From: Phascolarctobacterium sp.
GTDB taxonomy: Bacteria; Bacillota; Negativicutes; Acidaminococcales; Acidaminococcaceae
Length of the DNA: 39,560 nucleotides
NCBI GenBank assembly: GCA_030540395.1
Contig: JAUNWI010000013.1
Coordinates: forward strand, 1-39,560
Reading direction: 5' to 3'
Part shown: positions 24,643 to 34,090 of the stretch, piece by piece
Numbering within the stretch: position 1 is the stretch's first letter
Layout of the letters: each line of letters starts with the position of its first letter
Position numbers and translations under genes: made by a program
Notes under the pieces: model-generated
Database searches by the model: none
What the model was told of the DNA's origin: nothing
The model's input: the letters and a program-made list of their open reading frames with translations, nothing else

Positions 24643-24664
24643 GTATTTTTACTTGTCACCCTCC
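24630..24664. terminator. terminator after smc-ftsY (overlapping ylxM promoter)
   Basis: GGAGGGTGACAAGT and ACTTGACAACCCTCC pair almost perfectly around AAAAAT, starting 8 bases after the ftsY stop. On the minus strand the tail is CGCTTTTC, modest; on the plus strand it is ACTTTTTTT, strong. Probably bidirectional. Confidence 0.72.
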
Positions 24665-24671
24665 ACTTTTT

Positions 24672-25589
24672 TTATTTTTCGGTATCGAATAATGCTTCCA
24701 CGAACTTATCAGGCTCAAAGGGACGGAAATCCATAATTCCCTCGCCCACGCCAATCCATTTTACGGGCAGCCCCAGCTCCTCCTTAATGGCCACAACCAC
24801 GCCGCCCTTAGCAGTGCCATCCAGCTTAGTCAACACCACGCCGGTAACATTAGCAGTTTCCATGAAAACCTTGGCCTGGTTAATGGCATTTTGACCAGTG
24901 GTGGCATCCAGCACCAGAAAGGTTTCGTGGGGAGCCTCAGGAATTTCACGCTTAATAATGCGATGAATTTTTTCCAGCTCGTTCATCAGATTAGCCTTAT
25001 TATGCAAACGGCCTGCAGTATCAATGAAAAGGATATCAGCCTTGCGGGCAATAGCAGCCTTCACTGCGTCAAACACCACTGCTGCCGGGTCCGCGCCCTC
25101 GTTGTGGCGAATAACATCACATTTAGCACGCTCGCCCCAAATGGTCAGCTGCTCCGCAGCTGCCGCACGGAAGGTGTCGCCTGCTGCCAAAATTACCTTG
25201 TATTTGAACAGGGTAAAATAATTTGCCAGCTTGCCAATGGTGGTGGTTTTGCCCACACCATTAACGCCCACTACCAAAATTACAGTTGGCTTGGCGCCAA
25301 TACGGGTGCGTTGGCCGCTGTCAGCCAAAAGCTCTGCCATGTACTTTTTCAGGAAGGGAATAACATCCTCGGTACCCTTGATTTCCTTCTTGCGAGCAGC
25401 TTGGCGCACGGCTTCAATGAGCTTTTCCGTAGTCTTTACGCCCACGTCCGCACTGAGCAAAATCATTTCCAGCTCTTCTAAAAAGTCATCATCAATAGCA
25501 GTGGACAGGCCCACCAGCTCTTGAATACGGTCAGTAAAATTGCGCCGAGTCTTAGAAAGGCCCTCCTTTAAGCGCTCAAAAAATCCCAT
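24672..25589 (-). CDS. ftsY: SRP receptor FtsY
   Basis: Membrane-associated GTPase that docks SRP-ribosome complexes. 305 residues: short N domain without the long acidic A domain of E. coli, G domain with G-V-N-G-V-G-K-T at 108-115, D-T-A-G-R and [10 protein letters not shown]. Two bases after smc with AAGGAGAG inside the smc end; last gene before the terminator. Confidence 0.97.
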   Translation of the reverse strand: MGFFERLKEGLSKTRRNFTDRIQELVGLSTAIDDDFLEELEMILLSADVGVKTTEKLIEAVRQAARKKEIKGTEDVIPFLKKYMAELLADSGQRTRIGAKPTVILVVGVNGVGKTTTIGKLANYFTLFKYKVILAAGDTFRAAAAEQLTIWGERAKCDVIRHNEGADPAAVVFDAVKAAIARKADILFIDTAGRLHNKANLMNELEKIHRIIKREIPEAPHETFLVLDATTGQNAINQAKVFMETANVTGVVLTKLDGTAKGGVVVAIKEELGLPVKWIGVGEGIMDFRPFEPDKFVEALFDTEK

Positions 25590-25591
25590 AA

Positions 25592-28500
25592 TTAACTCTC
25601 CTTTGCATTTATCTTTACGGATAACAGTTTCGATACACCGGATTCTTCCATGGTTACGCCATACATAATATCCGCCGCCTCCATGGTGCCCTTGCGGTGG
25701 GTTATCATGATAAACTGAGTTTTGGCTGCGTATTCTCTGAGGAAATTAGCAAAGCGCTGGATATTGGCGTCATCCAGGGGTGCGTCAATTTCGTCCAGAA
25801 TACAGAAGGGTGCCGGCTGATAGCTAAGCAGTGCAAATAATAAAGCAATAACCGTCAGGGCTCTTTCGCCACCACTCATTAAGTACAGACTTTGTAGCTT
25901 TTTGCCCGGAGGCTGCACCTGGATATCGATGCCGGAATCCAAAATATTATCCGGCTCGGTAAGCTTTAGAACTGCCGTACCGCCACCAAAAAGCTTCACA
26001 TAGCATTGCGCAAAATAAATATTGATTTGAGCGAAGGCTTCTTTGAAGCGCTTGGTCATTCCACTATTGATTTCGGTGATGACTGCCTCCAAATTATCCT
26101 TGGCCGCGGACAAATCCTCGTACTGCTTGCGTAAAAATTCGCTACGCTCCTTCACAGCCTTGTATTCTTCAATCGCTGCCGCATTAATAGGACCAAGCTC
26201 TGTGATGGCCAAGGATAGCTTGCTGGCCCGGCGCTGTAGCGCCTTCAAATCCAACTGCGCCACCTGACTTATATCCACCAGTCTGGCCTCATTCTCATCC
26301 AGCTGGTAATCCTGCTTTAGCTGCTCCACCACATGCTGGTAGTCGCTTTCCTGCCGCGCCAGCTCCAGCTCTGCCTGCCTTAAAGCTGCCTCGCTGTCCA
26401 TAGTCTCCCTGCGGGCCGCAGCCACGGCCTGCTCCAGCTGGCTTTGCTTGCCAAGCAGAGCGCCGCGCTGCTCAGTGAATTCGTCCTTGCCGCTGACGAT
26501 TTTATTCAGCTCCGCCAGTTCCTCTTCACCTTGACGCTGCAGCTCCTCCTTGCGCTTAGTACATTCCGCAATGGTTTGCTCCAGCTTGAGAACTTCCTCC
26601 TGATTAGCGCTGATTTCCCTGCGTACCCGCAGGGTATCAGCATCAAGCTGCTGCATGCGCTGGCTGTTCAGCGCCGCCTTGGCGGCTGATGTTTCCAGCG
26701 CTACCCGTGCATCCTGCAGCTGGTTTTCCAAGGCTGTCACAGCACTGCCCAATTGGGCAATCTGGCGCTTCATGGCTTCCAGCTGCTCCCTAGCCTCCGC
26801 ATCCAAGCTCTCGCGCTCGCTGACGTTGGTACGCAGTGCCTTGAGCTTGTCCCGGTTGGCCATATATTCATCAGTAACCTGTTTTCTATCATCTAAAAGT
26901 AAGAGTAAATTATCGTTTTCACGCTTTTTGGTGGCCTCCAGCTGCTCTAGGTGCAGGCGGATTTCGCTGCCCTTGAGTCGCAGCTGTGCCAGCTGCTCCT
27001 TGGCCTCGCTTTGCTTGCGGGTCAGCTCCTTGGCCTCCCGCTCCTGCTGCTCCAGCTGCTCCTGCCAGCGCAGCACCTTTTGGTGCAGCGCGTCGCAGAG
27101 CTGCTGCGCCTGCTTGATTTCCCGCTCACGACTCAAATAGCCCTCACGCTGCTTCCGGGCGCCGCCTGTCATACTGCCGCCGGCGTTCACAACATCACCC
27201 TCAAGGGTAACAACACGCAGGCGATAATGGCTCGCCTTGGCAGCCGCCAAGGCGGCGTCCATATTTTCGGCAATGAGTACCCGACCCAGCAGAAAACGGA
27301 TAGCGTTTTCTGCCTCGGGAGCGTATTGCAAAAGGTCCACCGCAAAGCCGCACACGCCGGGCAAGGTTGCCGCCGCTGCTTCCTCCTTGGAGGGGAAGCG
27401 ACGCTGCACCGTATCCAGAGGCAGGAAGGTGGCCCGGCCAGTGCCGCTTTGCTTTAAGAAAGCAATGGCCTGCTTGGCCCCTTGTGCTGTACGGGCCACA
27501 ATGTTTTGTGCGCCCTCGCCCAAGGCCGTTTCTATGGCCGCCACAAATTGGTCTTCAACCTTTATTAGCTCTGCCACCACGCCAACAAGGTCCTGTCGCC
27601 AAGCTGCCTGTGCCTTCAGCACAGTCTTGATGCCAACGCCAAAGCCCTCATAGCTATCCTGCATGCGGCGCAGTGTTTGCGCCTTGGTTTCTGCATTGGT
27701 CAGCTGTCGCTGCACCTGCTGCTGCTCGCTGGCAGCCTCGTGCAGAGCCTTGCGCAGCTCGTCGAGCTGCGCGGTGAGCTCGGCCGCAGCCTTTGCCACC
27801 AGCTCCTGCTGGTGGCCGTTGCCGGCCTGAGCTTCCAAAAGTTTATTATAATGGCCTTGGCTACGCTCCAGGGCTGCCTCGGCCTCTTCAATATTTTTCT
27901 TCAAAGCATCACGCTTGCGCATGCGCAGCTCCTGAGCCTGCTCCAGACTGCGCAGCTCATTGCGCAGCTTCAGCAGCTCCTGCATGCCGGCAAAGAAAGC
28001 ATTTTGCGCATCGCTGCTCCTGCTTTGGGCCTCTGCCAAGGCCTGGGCCTGCTCATCCCGCTCGGATTGTAGCCCCTTGACCGACAAATCCGCCTTAGCC
28101 CGTTCCTTATCCACAGCATCAAACTCTGCAGCTAACGCCTGCATTTGGGCCTCCAGCCCTGCAGCCTGCTCGCTCAGCTTGGCGTTTGACTGCTCCAAGC
28201 GGGCCACGGCCCGCTGGCTTTGTTCAGCGCGCTCGCTGAGCACATCCTGCTGACCGCTTAGCTTTTCCAAGGCCTTTTCTCTGGCGGCAATGTCCTCCTG
28301 CAGTCGGCTATAGCCCTCGGCCAATTGGTCCAGCTCCCGCTGTACCTGCACTGCTTCGGCCTCCCGACTGCTCAAAACGGCAGCCTGATGGCTGAAAAAG
28401 TCCGCCGCAGTAGCCTTACGTGCCTCAAGGCTAGCCTTAAGACTTTCCATATTGTCCAGCTTTCGCAATAAAATGCTCAGCTGGCATAGCTTTAGCTCCT

Positions 28501-29158
28501 CGCTAAGGGCATTGAATTTGGTAGTTTTTTCCGCCGCCTTTGCCAAAGGCTCCACCTGAGCCTCAACCTCGGTGCGAATATCGTTAATACGGGTCAGATT
28601 AGCCCCCGTATCATCCAAACGCCTCAGGGCATCCTTTTTGCGCAAGCGGTATTTGGCAATACCAGCAGCCTCCTCAAAAAGTCCCCGCCTATCCTCAGGA
28701 CGACTGTTCAAAATCTCGTCGATTTTGTTTTGACCGATAATGGCCATGGAGCCCTTGCCCAAGCCAGTATCCGCCAATAAGTCTATGATATCCTTCAAGC
28801 GGCAATTCTTTTTATTAATAGCGTAATCACTGTCGCCACTGCGATAGAGACGACGGGTAATATTAACCGTATCAAAATCCAGCGGTAAAGTGTGGTCACT
28901 GTTATCAAATTCCAGATTAACCTCTGCCACACCCAAGGGACGACGCTTGCCACTGCCAGAAAAAATTACGTCCTCCATTTTTGAGCCACGTAAATATTTG
29001 GCGCTTTGCTCGCCCAAAGCCCAACGAATGGCATCAGAAATATTACTCTTGCCAGACCCATTGGGTCCCACAACAGCAGTAATTCCCTTATCAAAGGTTA
29101 ATTCAGTTTTATCAGCAAAGGATTTAAAGCCATAGGTCGTAAAGGACTTTAAGCGCAC
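25592..29158 (-). CDS. smc: chromosome partition protein Smc
   Basis: ATPase of the SMC-ScpAB condensin that organises and segregates the chromosome. 1188 residues, normal length: Walker A G-P-N-G-S-G-K-S at 31-38, two long coiled-coil arms (about 170-500 and 680-1020; very rich in Gln/Ala/Glu), a hinge at about 510-670 with conserved glycines (G-G-S-M-T-G-G), and the C-terminal head with signature L-M-S-G-G-E-R from 1093 and Walker B I-L-D-E-I-D near 1120. Start is a GTG at 29158 with AGGTGA 6 bases upstream. The following ftsY is 2 bases away. Confidence 0.97.
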   Translation of the reverse strand: MRLKSFTTYGFKSFADKTELTFDKGITAVVGPNGSGKSNISDAIRWALGEQSAKYLRGSKMEDVIFSGSGKRRPLGVAEVNLEFDNSDHTLPLDFDTVNITRRLYRSGDSDYAINKKNCRLKDIIDLLADTGLGKGSMAIIGQNKIDEILNSRPEDRRGLFEEAAGIAKYRLRKKDALRRLDDTGANLTRINDIRTEVEAQVEPLAKAAEKTTKFNALSEELKLCQLSILLRKLDNMESLKASLEARKATAADFFSHQAAVLSSREAEAVQVQRELDQLAEGYSRLQEDIAAREKALEKLSGQQDVLSERAEQSQRAVARLEQSNAKLSEQAAGLEAQMQALAAEFDAVDKERAKADLSVKGLQSERDEQAQALAEAQSRSSDAQNAFFAGMQELLKLRNELRSLEQAQELRMRKRDALKKNIEEAEAALERSQGHYNKLLEAQAGNGHQQELVAKAAAELTAQLDELRKALHEAASEQQQVQRQLTNAETKAQTLRRMQDSYEGFGVGIKTVLKAQAAWRQDLVGVVAELIKVEDQFVAAIETALGEGAQNIVARTAQGAKQAIAFLKQSGTGRATFLPLDTVQRRFPSKEEAAAATLPGVCGFAVDLLQYAPEAENAIRFLLGRVLIAENMDAALAAAKASHYRLRVVTLEGDVVNAGGSMTGGARKQREGYLSREREIKQAQQLCDALHQKVLRWQEQLEQQEREAKELTRKQSEAKEQLAQLRLKGSEIRLHLEQLEATKKRENDNLLLLLDDRKQVTDEYMANRDKLKALRTNVSERESLDAEAREQLEAMKRQIAQLGSAVTALENQLQDARVALETSAAKAALNSQRMQQLDADTLRVRREISANQEEVLKLEQTIAECTKRKEELQRQGEEELAELNKIVSGKDEFTEQRGALLGKQSQLEQAVAAARRETMDSEAALRQAELELARQESDYQHVVEQLKQDYQLDENEARLVDISQVAQLDLKALQRRASKLSLAITELGPINAAAIEEYKAVKERSEFLRKQYEDLSAAKDNLEAVITEINSGMTKRFKEAFAQINIYFAQCYVKLFGGGTAVLKLTEPDNILDSGIDIQVQPPGKKLQSLYLMSGGERALTVIALLFALLSYQPAPFCILDEIDAPLDDANIQRFANFLREYAAKTQFIMITHRKGTMEAADIMYGVTMEESGVSKLLSVKINAKES

Positions 29159-29223
29159 TAATAATCACCTAATTCATTCCATAGTAAAATCTTTTTATCT
29201 TAATATTTTATCATAAAATCAGC

Positions 29224-30246
29224 TCATTTCACAAGCCCGCAAGCAGAGCCCATGAGACATAAATTTATACCCTCTCCGGAGGATGGCATAAGATGGATTT
29301 CCAAAGCGGGAAATTGTTGCTGCCAATACTGCATATTGCTGTTTTTCAAACCACGCAGCTTGGATTCCATTTTTCGTGGGCAATGAAAAAGCACTCCCTT
29401 GGCACCACCCTGCACCAGCTCCTGCAAAATAGGGGTAAAATGGTTGCGCAGCACACGGCTTTTCACCAGCTCGCCCATGGAGGGATGAAAGGGACCGGCT
29501 ATAATATTTCCTGGCTCGCATAGCTCCTCATCTGGCTGCAAGCCAATGCGAATGACCTTAATGCCGGCTTGAGTCAGAGTTTTATAAAGGTAGGCGCTTT
29601 GCTCCACTGCCTCCTCTAAGCTTAGGGGAACAAAAGCGCCCTGCTCATAGCTATGAGCTAAAGGAGTGTCCTTGATAACTAACAGCGGATAAATGCGGGC
29701 AATATCTGGTCGCAGCTGGGCCACCTTGGCAGCTGTATCCTGCACGCTGGCAAAGTCCTGCCCCGGCATGCCCACCATCAGCTGAATGCCAGTTTTGAAG
29801 CCATACTCTTTTAACAGCTTGTGGGCTGCATAGACTGCTTCAACAGTATGCCCGCGCTCCGCTCTTTGCAATACCGCATCATCCAGGGACTGCACCCCCA
29901 GCTCCACCAGCTCCACCCCATGCTCCCCTAGCAGGGATAACACCTCAGCATTGATGTAGTCCGGTCTAGTGGAAAGGCGTACACTGCCAATAATCCCCTG
30001 CTCCAAGAGTTCATCGGTTAGTGCCAAAAGCTGCTTTTGCAAGTCCATGTCCAAGCCAGTAAAGGAGCCACCATAAAAGGCCGCTTCGTTAGCCTTACTA
30101 GGTCGCAGCCACTGCAGCCAGCGCTGAATTTGTGCCTTGGCCCCGGGCAATGCGGCTGTTTTTTGTCCACTAATAGTCCTTTGATTACAAAAAACGCATT
30201 GATGGGGACAGCCGGCATGGGGAATAAAAATTGGTAAAATAGCCAT
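29224..30246 (-). CDS. Elp3-like radical SAM protein
   Basis: Radical SAM protein of the Elp3/MiaB-like class (oxygen-independent coproporphyrinogen-oxidase-like fold), substrate unknown. 340 residues with cluster cysteines C13-x3-C17-x2-C20 in C-P-H-Q-C-V-F-C, then F-Y-G-G-S-F-T-G and S-T-R-P-D-Y-I, typical of the Elp3 radical SAM core; no acetyltransferase domain. The frame opens 16 codons earlier, but the ATG at 30246 has AAAGGAAAG suitably placed and the extension runs into a palindromic spacer. Lies just upstream of smc, where Clostridia and Negativicutes often carry such a gene. Confidence 0.88.
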   Translation of the reverse strand: MAILPIFIPHAGCPHQCVFCNQRTISGQKTAALPGAKAQIQRWLQWLRPSKANEAAFYGGSFTGLDMDLQKQLLALTDELLEQGIIGSVRLSTRPDYINAEVLSLLGEHGVELVELGVQSLDDAVLQRAERGHTVEAVYAAHKLLKEYGFKTGIQLMVGMPGQDFASVQDTAAKVAQLRPDIARIYPLLVIKDTPLAHSYEQGAFVPLSLEEAVEQSAYLYKTLTQAGIKVIRIGLQPDEELCEPGNIIAGPFHPSMGELVKSRVLRNHFTPILQELVQGGAKGVLFHCPRKMESKLRGLKNSNMQYWQQQFPALEIHLMPSSGEGINLCLMGSACGLVK

Positions 30247-30270
30247 AATACTTTCCTTTATATGACAAGA

Positions 30271-30341
30271 GCAGGTATTGCGAGCGCATAGCAAAGCATT
30301 TTAGTCATCCTCAAAATACTCCTTCACTCCACAATACCTGC
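30271..30341. repeat. 71-bp nested imperfect palindrome
   Basis: Outer perfect arms GCAGGTATTG/CAATACCTGC (30271-30280, 30332-30341) enclose AGCATTTT/AAAATACT (30295-30302, 30313-30320; pairs with one wobble). Lies between the phosphatase and radical SAM genes, has no T-tract, and shares layout with the element at 19314-19413. Confidence 0.58.
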
Positions 30342-30353
30342 CTATAACTCGCG

Positions 30354-31175
30354 CTAGTGTAGCTCTTGCTCCACAGCCTGCTTAGTCAAAATAGCCTCAA
30401 TGACCAGGGCTACCCCGTCATGATCATTGGAGGCAGTCACGATCTTGGCCTGGTTTTTGACCACATCCTTGGCATTGCCCATGGCAACCCCAATACCGGC
30501 ATGAGCAATCATCTTCACATCGTTGTTGGAATCGCCAATACACATGATTTCCTCCGGCTTAATGCCATAGCTGGCCGCCACAGCTTTTACTGCTTCCCAT
30601 TTATTGATGCCCGGCTCCATAAGCTCTAAAAAATTATCCTTGGAGCTGGTCACATCCAGCTTGCCCTTGAACTTGGCAGCAAAATCCTGCCACACAGCCT
30701 GAAACTCCTCTGCCTTCGTCATTACGAGAATCTTATAGGGTGCTTCCTCCGTATGATAGACAGCATCCCCAATAGCCGTGGTCTGGATGCCACTGATTTT
30801 ACTGTACATGCGTGAGCATGCATTTTCCGTATGAATCAAAATGCTGTCACCCACATAAAGCTGCAAATAATAGCCCTTCTCCCGGCAATAGGCCAAAACC
30901 TCATTGGCAGTGGACAAGGCCATTTTATGCTCATACAAGACCTTGCCGCTTAAGCTGCCCTTGACCAAGGCGCCGTTGTAGGTTACCAGGGGCACATCCA
31001 GACCTAGACGCTCTGCATAAGGACGCACGGATACATACATTCTGCCCGTTGCCAAAAGGAATATCTTTCCTTGAGCCAAAGCACTTTTTATGGCAGCCTC
31101 ATTGCGCGGGGAGATTTGACATTGACTATTTAAAAGCGTATCGTCCATATCACTGGCGATAAGTTTAATTTCCAT
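30354..31175 (-). CDS. Cof-type HAD-IIB phosphatase
   Basis: Haloacid-dehalogenase superfamily phosphatase, Cof/YidA class, probably acting on sugar phosphates or nucleotides such as flavin or PLP phosphates; exact substrate unknown. 273 residues: motif I D9-M-D11-D-T, motif II T-G-R near 48-50, C2B cap in the middle, motif III Lys, motif IV G-D-S-N-N-D near 220-225 with M-G-N-A. The frame opens at an ATG at 31184 only 2 bases after AGGAG; the ATG at 31175 is 11 bases from it and gives the usual M-E-I-K-L-I-A-S-D. Overlaps the end of the upstream membrane-protein gene by 11 bases. Confidence 0.9.
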   Translation of the reverse strand: MEIKLIASDMDDTLLNSQCQISPRNEAAIKSALAQGKIFLLATGRMYVSVRPYAERLGLDVPLVTYNGALVKGSLSGKVLYEHKMALSTANEVLAYCREKGYYLQLYVGDSILIHTENACSRMYSKISGIQTTAIGDAVYHTEEAPYKILVMTKAEEFQAVWQDFAAKFKGKLDVTSSKDNFLELMEPGINKWEAVKAVAASYGIKPEEIMCIGDSNNDVKMIAHAGIGVAMGNAKDVVKNQAKIVTASNDHDGVALVIEAILTKQAVEQELH

Positions 31176-31587
31176 TACCAGCATTGCTCCTTTTTCTAAT
31201 CAAAATTTCCAAGACAATACCCACCAAAGGATATAGCAAAAGCAAGAATACCAGATGAGGTAGTGTTGTATGCATGGTGTAGCCCGGCATGAGCTTGGTC
31301 AAGGTAATCGCACCCTCCCAAACAAAGGCCGCCACAACTACTATAGCCTTGGCCAAATCAGCATACATATGCAAAGCCTCTGCCAACTCCCCTTGCTTAA
31401 AGGGCTTGCTCACAATGAGCCACATCAATCCTAAGCCCATATTCACAATAAAGCCCTCTATAAAGGCGCCGGCCACCAAGCCACCCAAGGTCACAACCTC
31501 CAGCCAGTTGGTGCCATATTCTACCCAAAAAAAGAGCACACTTAAAGTCAGCCACATGGTGGCCCAATTATAAAACCTTTCTTTCAT
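31165..31587 (-). CDS. small multi-pass membrane protein of unknown function
   Basis: Not recognised. 140 residues with four hydrophobic segments at roughly 10-25, 30-60 (possibly two helices), 80-100 and 110-133, and a basic C-terminus (R-K-R-S-N). The frame opens at an ATG at 31603-31605, but that codon lies in the promoter -10 and cannot be transcribed from it; the ATG at 31587 is about 10 bases after the expected transcription start and has a short GGTGA before it. First gene of a unit continuing with the phosphatase; no function is suggested by its neighbours. Confidence 0.75.
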   Translation of the reverse strand: MKERFYNWATMWLTLSVLFFWVEYGTNWLEVVTLGGLVAGAFIEGFIVNMGLGLMWLIVSKPFKQGELAEALHMYADLAKAIVVVAAFVWEGAITLTKLMPGYTMHTTLPHLVFLLLLYPLVGIVLEILIRKRSNAGNGN

Positions 31588-31603
31588 AACATCACCATGG
31601 CTC

Positions 31604-31632
31604 ATTATAACACAAAAACCTGTTTCTGAAAA
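31604..31632 (-). promoter_or_regulatory. promoter of membrane protein-phosphatase unit
   Basis: Minus strand TTTTCA, 17-base spacer, TATAAT (four of six; perfect -10). Transcription would start near 31597, giving a very short leader. It faces away from the panF promoter, whose -35 is only 9 bases away. Confidence 0.7.
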
Positions 31633-31640
31633 CTTTATTA

Positions 31641-31669
31641 TTGTTGCATTAGCTAATCAATGGTATAAT
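31641..31669 (+). promoter_or_regulatory. probable promoter of yhdT-panF
   Basis: TTGTTG, 17-base spacer, TATAAT (half-matching -35, perfect -10). Gives a leader of about 115 nt before the yhdT-like ATG. Confidence 0.6.
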
Positions 31670-31700
31670 TAATTATTACCAGACAATTAGGAGTTAGTAT

Positions 31701-31752
31701 CAGCAAAGCCTAAAATTTGCCAGTATTGAGTGCTGGAAGCTTGGTTATGCTG
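31701..31752 (+). promoter_or_regulatory. hairpin in panF leader
   Basis: CAGCAAAGCC (31701-31710) and GGTTATGCTG (31743-31752) pair except for one mismatch and one wobble, enclosing CCAG/CTGG. No T-tract follows, so it is not a terminator; it may be a regulatory or stabilising 5' UTR structure. Confidence 0.4.
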
Positions 31753-31791
31753 TTGCTGTGTTGATGATTTGTTTTGGAAAGGAGCAAATGT

Positions 31792-32046
31792 ATGAAAAGA
31801 AGCGAAAAATTTCGTCAAGCCAACAGGGAAGCTAAGGCAACATGTGTGGCAGCAGCTGCCGTCATCATCTTTTGGTGCCTAGCGGGGTTTGGCCTTGCCG
31901 ATAGCGACATTACTATTCTCCACACACCTCTGTGGGTTTGGGGCGGCTGCGTCGGCACTTGGATTTTTGCCATTCTTGTGACCATTTTCCTTACGGAAAA
32001 AGTCTTTAAAAACTTTGATTTAGACAGCAAGGAGGATGAAAAATAA
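31792..32046 (+). CDS. yhdT: YhdT family small membrane protein (pantothenate symporter partner)
   Basis: 84-residue protein of the YhdT family (DUF997), commonly encoded directly before panF and presumed to assist the Na+/pantothenate symporter. Basic N-terminus (K-R-S-E-K-F-R-Q-A-N-R-E-A-K), two membrane helices at about 17-36 and 47-67, with W-V-W-G-G-C between them, and an acidic cytoplasmic tail. The frame opens 6 codons earlier at a TTG; the ATG at 31792 has AAAGGAG 9 bases upstream and is chosen. Its stop overlaps the panF ATG by one base. Confidence 0.88.
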   Translation: MKRSEKFRQANREAKATCVAAAAVIIFWCLAGFGLADSDITILHTPLWVWGGCVGTWIFAILVTIFLTEKVFKNFDLDSKEDEK

Positions 32047-33539
32047 TGGGTAATCTTTTCAATCTTCTTCCTGTTCTCATCTTCTTAGTATGCATGCTGG
32101 GTATCAGTGCTTATATTCAACGTGCTTCCCAGGAAAATCGCCAAAAGGATTTCGCCAAGGATTATTTCATCGGCGGACGCACTCTAGGCGGCTTCGTTTT
32201 GGCTATGACCACCGCAGCTACCTATAGCAGTGTCAGCACCTTTGTGGGTGGTCCCGGCATGGCTTGGGTTATTGGTTATGGCTGGTTATACATGGCCATT
32301 GTCCAGGTTATTGTAATCTTTCTGGTATTGGGTGTTTTTGGCAAAAAAATCGCCCTTATTGCTCGCGAAATCGACGCTGTAACCGTTATCGATGTGCTGC
32401 GAGCTCGCTATGAGTCCAATCTTTTGGCCAATATGGCGGCGTTGGTAATGGTGGCCTTCTTCTGCTCCACTATGGTGGCACAATTTGTAGGTGCAGCCAA
32501 ATTGTTCGAGGCAGTAACCGGCTTTTCCTATGTAACAGGCCTAAGTTTATTTGGTTTAATCGTAGTCATTTATACCACCATCGGCGGCTTCAAGGGTGTG
32601 GCTGTAACAGATGCCTGCTGTGCCATTGCCATGATCGTTGGCATGTGCATTTTGATGGGCGGCATGATGAGCGTTGGCGGCGGCTTCGACAACATGATGC
32701 AGTACATCGGCACCAAGCATCCCGACATGCTGGAGCCCCTGTCCCGTGGCAAAATGCCCATTTCCCTCTATATTAGCCAATGGCTTTTGGTTGGTATTTG
32801 TACTCTGGCTCTGCCCCAGTCCGTTGTACGTGGCATCAGCTACAAGGATACTAAAGCCCTCCACAGAGCTATGATTATAGGCACCATCGTTATTGGTGCT
32901 ATGACCTTAGTTGCTACCTGGATTGGCGTGCTCAGCAAGGGCATCCTCACCGAAGGCATCAAAGCCTACGGCAGCGTAGATAATATCATCCCCATTGCCA
33001 TTGTGAACAGCTTGTCCCCCTTCTGGGCCGGCGTTATCATCATCGGACCCATTGCAGCAACTATTTCCACTGTATCCTCCCTGCTTTTGTCCACTTCCTC
33101 CTCCATCGTCAAGGATGTATATATGAACATGAAGGGCGAAAAGGGAGAAAGCCTGTCCAATAGCATGGTCAGATTGTACAGCTTGACTGCTACTGTTGTT
33201 TTAGGTCTTGTTGTTTACGCTATTGCTATTAATCCTCCTTCAGTAATTTGGCAGATTAATATGTTTGCCTTTGGCGGCCTGGAAACAGCCTTCTTTTGGG
33301 TATTGATTTTCGGATTGTTCTGGCCCAAGGCTAATAAATACGGTGCCATTGCTGCCATGGGCGGCGGCGTGCTGGTTTACTGCGTAACCATGGCCATGAA
33401 GATTAAATTCATGAGCCTGCACCAAATTGTGTTAGGTATCTTCTTCTCCTTGGTGCTCTTCCTCATCGGCAACGCCATGGGCAAGACTCATGATGACAAG
33501 GTACTGCGCATCTTCTTCCCCGAAAGATTCGACGATTAA
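32046..33539 (+). CDS. panF: sodium/pantothenate symporter
   Basis: Na+-coupled uptake of pantothenate, the precursor of coenzyme A, across the inner membrane. 497 residues of the solute:sodium symporter family with about 13 membrane segments; sodium-site region F-I-G-G-R-T-L-G-G-F near 41-50 and T-T-A-A-T-Y-S-S-V-S-T-F-V-G-G-P near 55-70, as in PanF. Translation is coupled to the YhdT-like gene (TAATG). Ends at a strong bidirectional terminator. Close relatives transport proline or other solutes, but the yhdT partner supports pantothenate. Confidence 0.9.
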   Translation: MGNLFNLLPVLIFLVCMLGISAYIQRASQENRQKDFAKDYFIGGRTLGGFVLAMTTAATYSSVSTFVGGPGMAWVIGYGWLYMAIVQVIVIFLVLGVFGKKIALIAREIDAVTVIDVLRARYESNLLANMAALVMVAFFCSTMVAQFVGAAKLFEAVTGFSYVTGLSLFGLIVVIYTTIGGFKGVAVTDACCAIAMIVGMCILMGGMMSVGGGFDNMMQYIGTKHPDMLEPLSRGKMPISLYISQWLLVGICTLALPQSVVRGISYKDTKALHRAMIIGTIVIGAMTLVATWIGVLSKGILTEGIKAYGSVDNIIPIAIVNSLSPFWAGVIIIGPIAATISTVSSLLLSTSSSIVKDVYMNMKGEKGESLSNSMVRLYSLTATVVLGLVVYAIAINPPSVIWQINMFAFGGLETAFFWVLIFGLFWPKANKYGAIAAMGGGVLVYCVTMAMKIKFMSLHQIVLGIFFSLVLFLIGNAMGKTHDDKVLRIFFPERFDD

Positions 33540-33566
33540 TTTATTGCAATTTTAAAGAAAAACACA

Positions 33567-33609
33567 AAGCCCCCTGCTCTACTGTAATTCGCAGTAGCAG
33601 GGGGCTTTT
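33567..33609. terminator. bidirectional terminator between panF and small exported genes
   Basis: CCCCCTG and CTACTG on the left arm pair with CAGTAG and CAGGGGG on the right (one 2-base bulge); TTTT follows on plus and TTTGTGTTTTT on minus. It serves the convergent panF and 155-residue genes. Confidence 0.9.
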
Positions 33610-33622
33610 GCTTATTGTTGGT

Positions 33623-34090
33623 TTAATAAAACCTGCGTATTTTTTTCTTTTTGTCTACAACTTTTAAAGATATTGCATACGCCCTTAACAATGCAATATC
33701 CTCTCTCCGCAAAACAATAGCCTTGGCCTCTTCACTCAAATCAACAACAACTTTGCCAGCATCATCTAGCAAGTATTTGTTCAAAAGATAATACTCAATG
33801 CCAGAACTATTAAACATATATAGATAATAGGCCGATGTTACAGTAGCCAAATCCTCATCACTATGCAAGGCCTGCAAAAACTCTGTATCTGTAAATTTTT
33901 CTTCTGCAGCAAATAGCAAAAAATACTGGCTATCTTTTTTTAGGACTTCAACAGTGTCTATATCTACATAAAGCATACCACAATCAGTTTTACCTGCTTG
34001 AACAAGGTTTGATGCATTAGCTTCTACAGGCCAAATTGCAACTATTATATTTAAGATCCATAAAAATAACTTCGCGAGAAGGCGCTTCAT
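33623..34090 (-). CDS. small exported protein of unknown function
   Basis: Not recognised. 155 residues with a Sec signal peptide: basic K-R, hydrophobic core about 4-20 and probable cleavage after A-N-A (residue ~27), leaving a ~128-residue periplasmic or surface domain with aromatic-rich beta-like strands (Y-F-L-L-F-A-A-E-E, S-A-Y-Y-L-Y-M-F) and a strongly basic C-terminus (D-K-K-K-K-I-R-R-F-Y). Only one cysteine remains after cleavage. It overlaps the other small exported gene by 4 bases (ATGA) and is coupled to it. AT-rich (about 37% GC by a block count). Position behind a giant adhesin suggests an accessory role, by inference only. Confidence 0.72.
   Translation of the reverse strand: MKRLLAKLFLWILNIIVAIWPVEANASNLVQAGKTDCGMLYVDIDTVEVLKKDSQYFLLFAAEEKFTDTEFLQALHSDEDLATVTSAYYLYMFNSSGIEYYLLNKYLLDDAGKVVVDLSEEAKAIVLRREDIALLRAYAISLKVVDKKKKIRRFY

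Noticed and set aside
26444..28253. Cys/Ser- or Leu-rich open frames antisense to smc
   Set aside because: Mirror of Gln/Ala/Glu-rich coiled-coil codons; composition is artefactual and no starts are supported.
31662..31680. Operator-like palindrome at the panF -10 region
   Set aside because: Only the outer four base pairs match; internal mismatches make it unconvincing.
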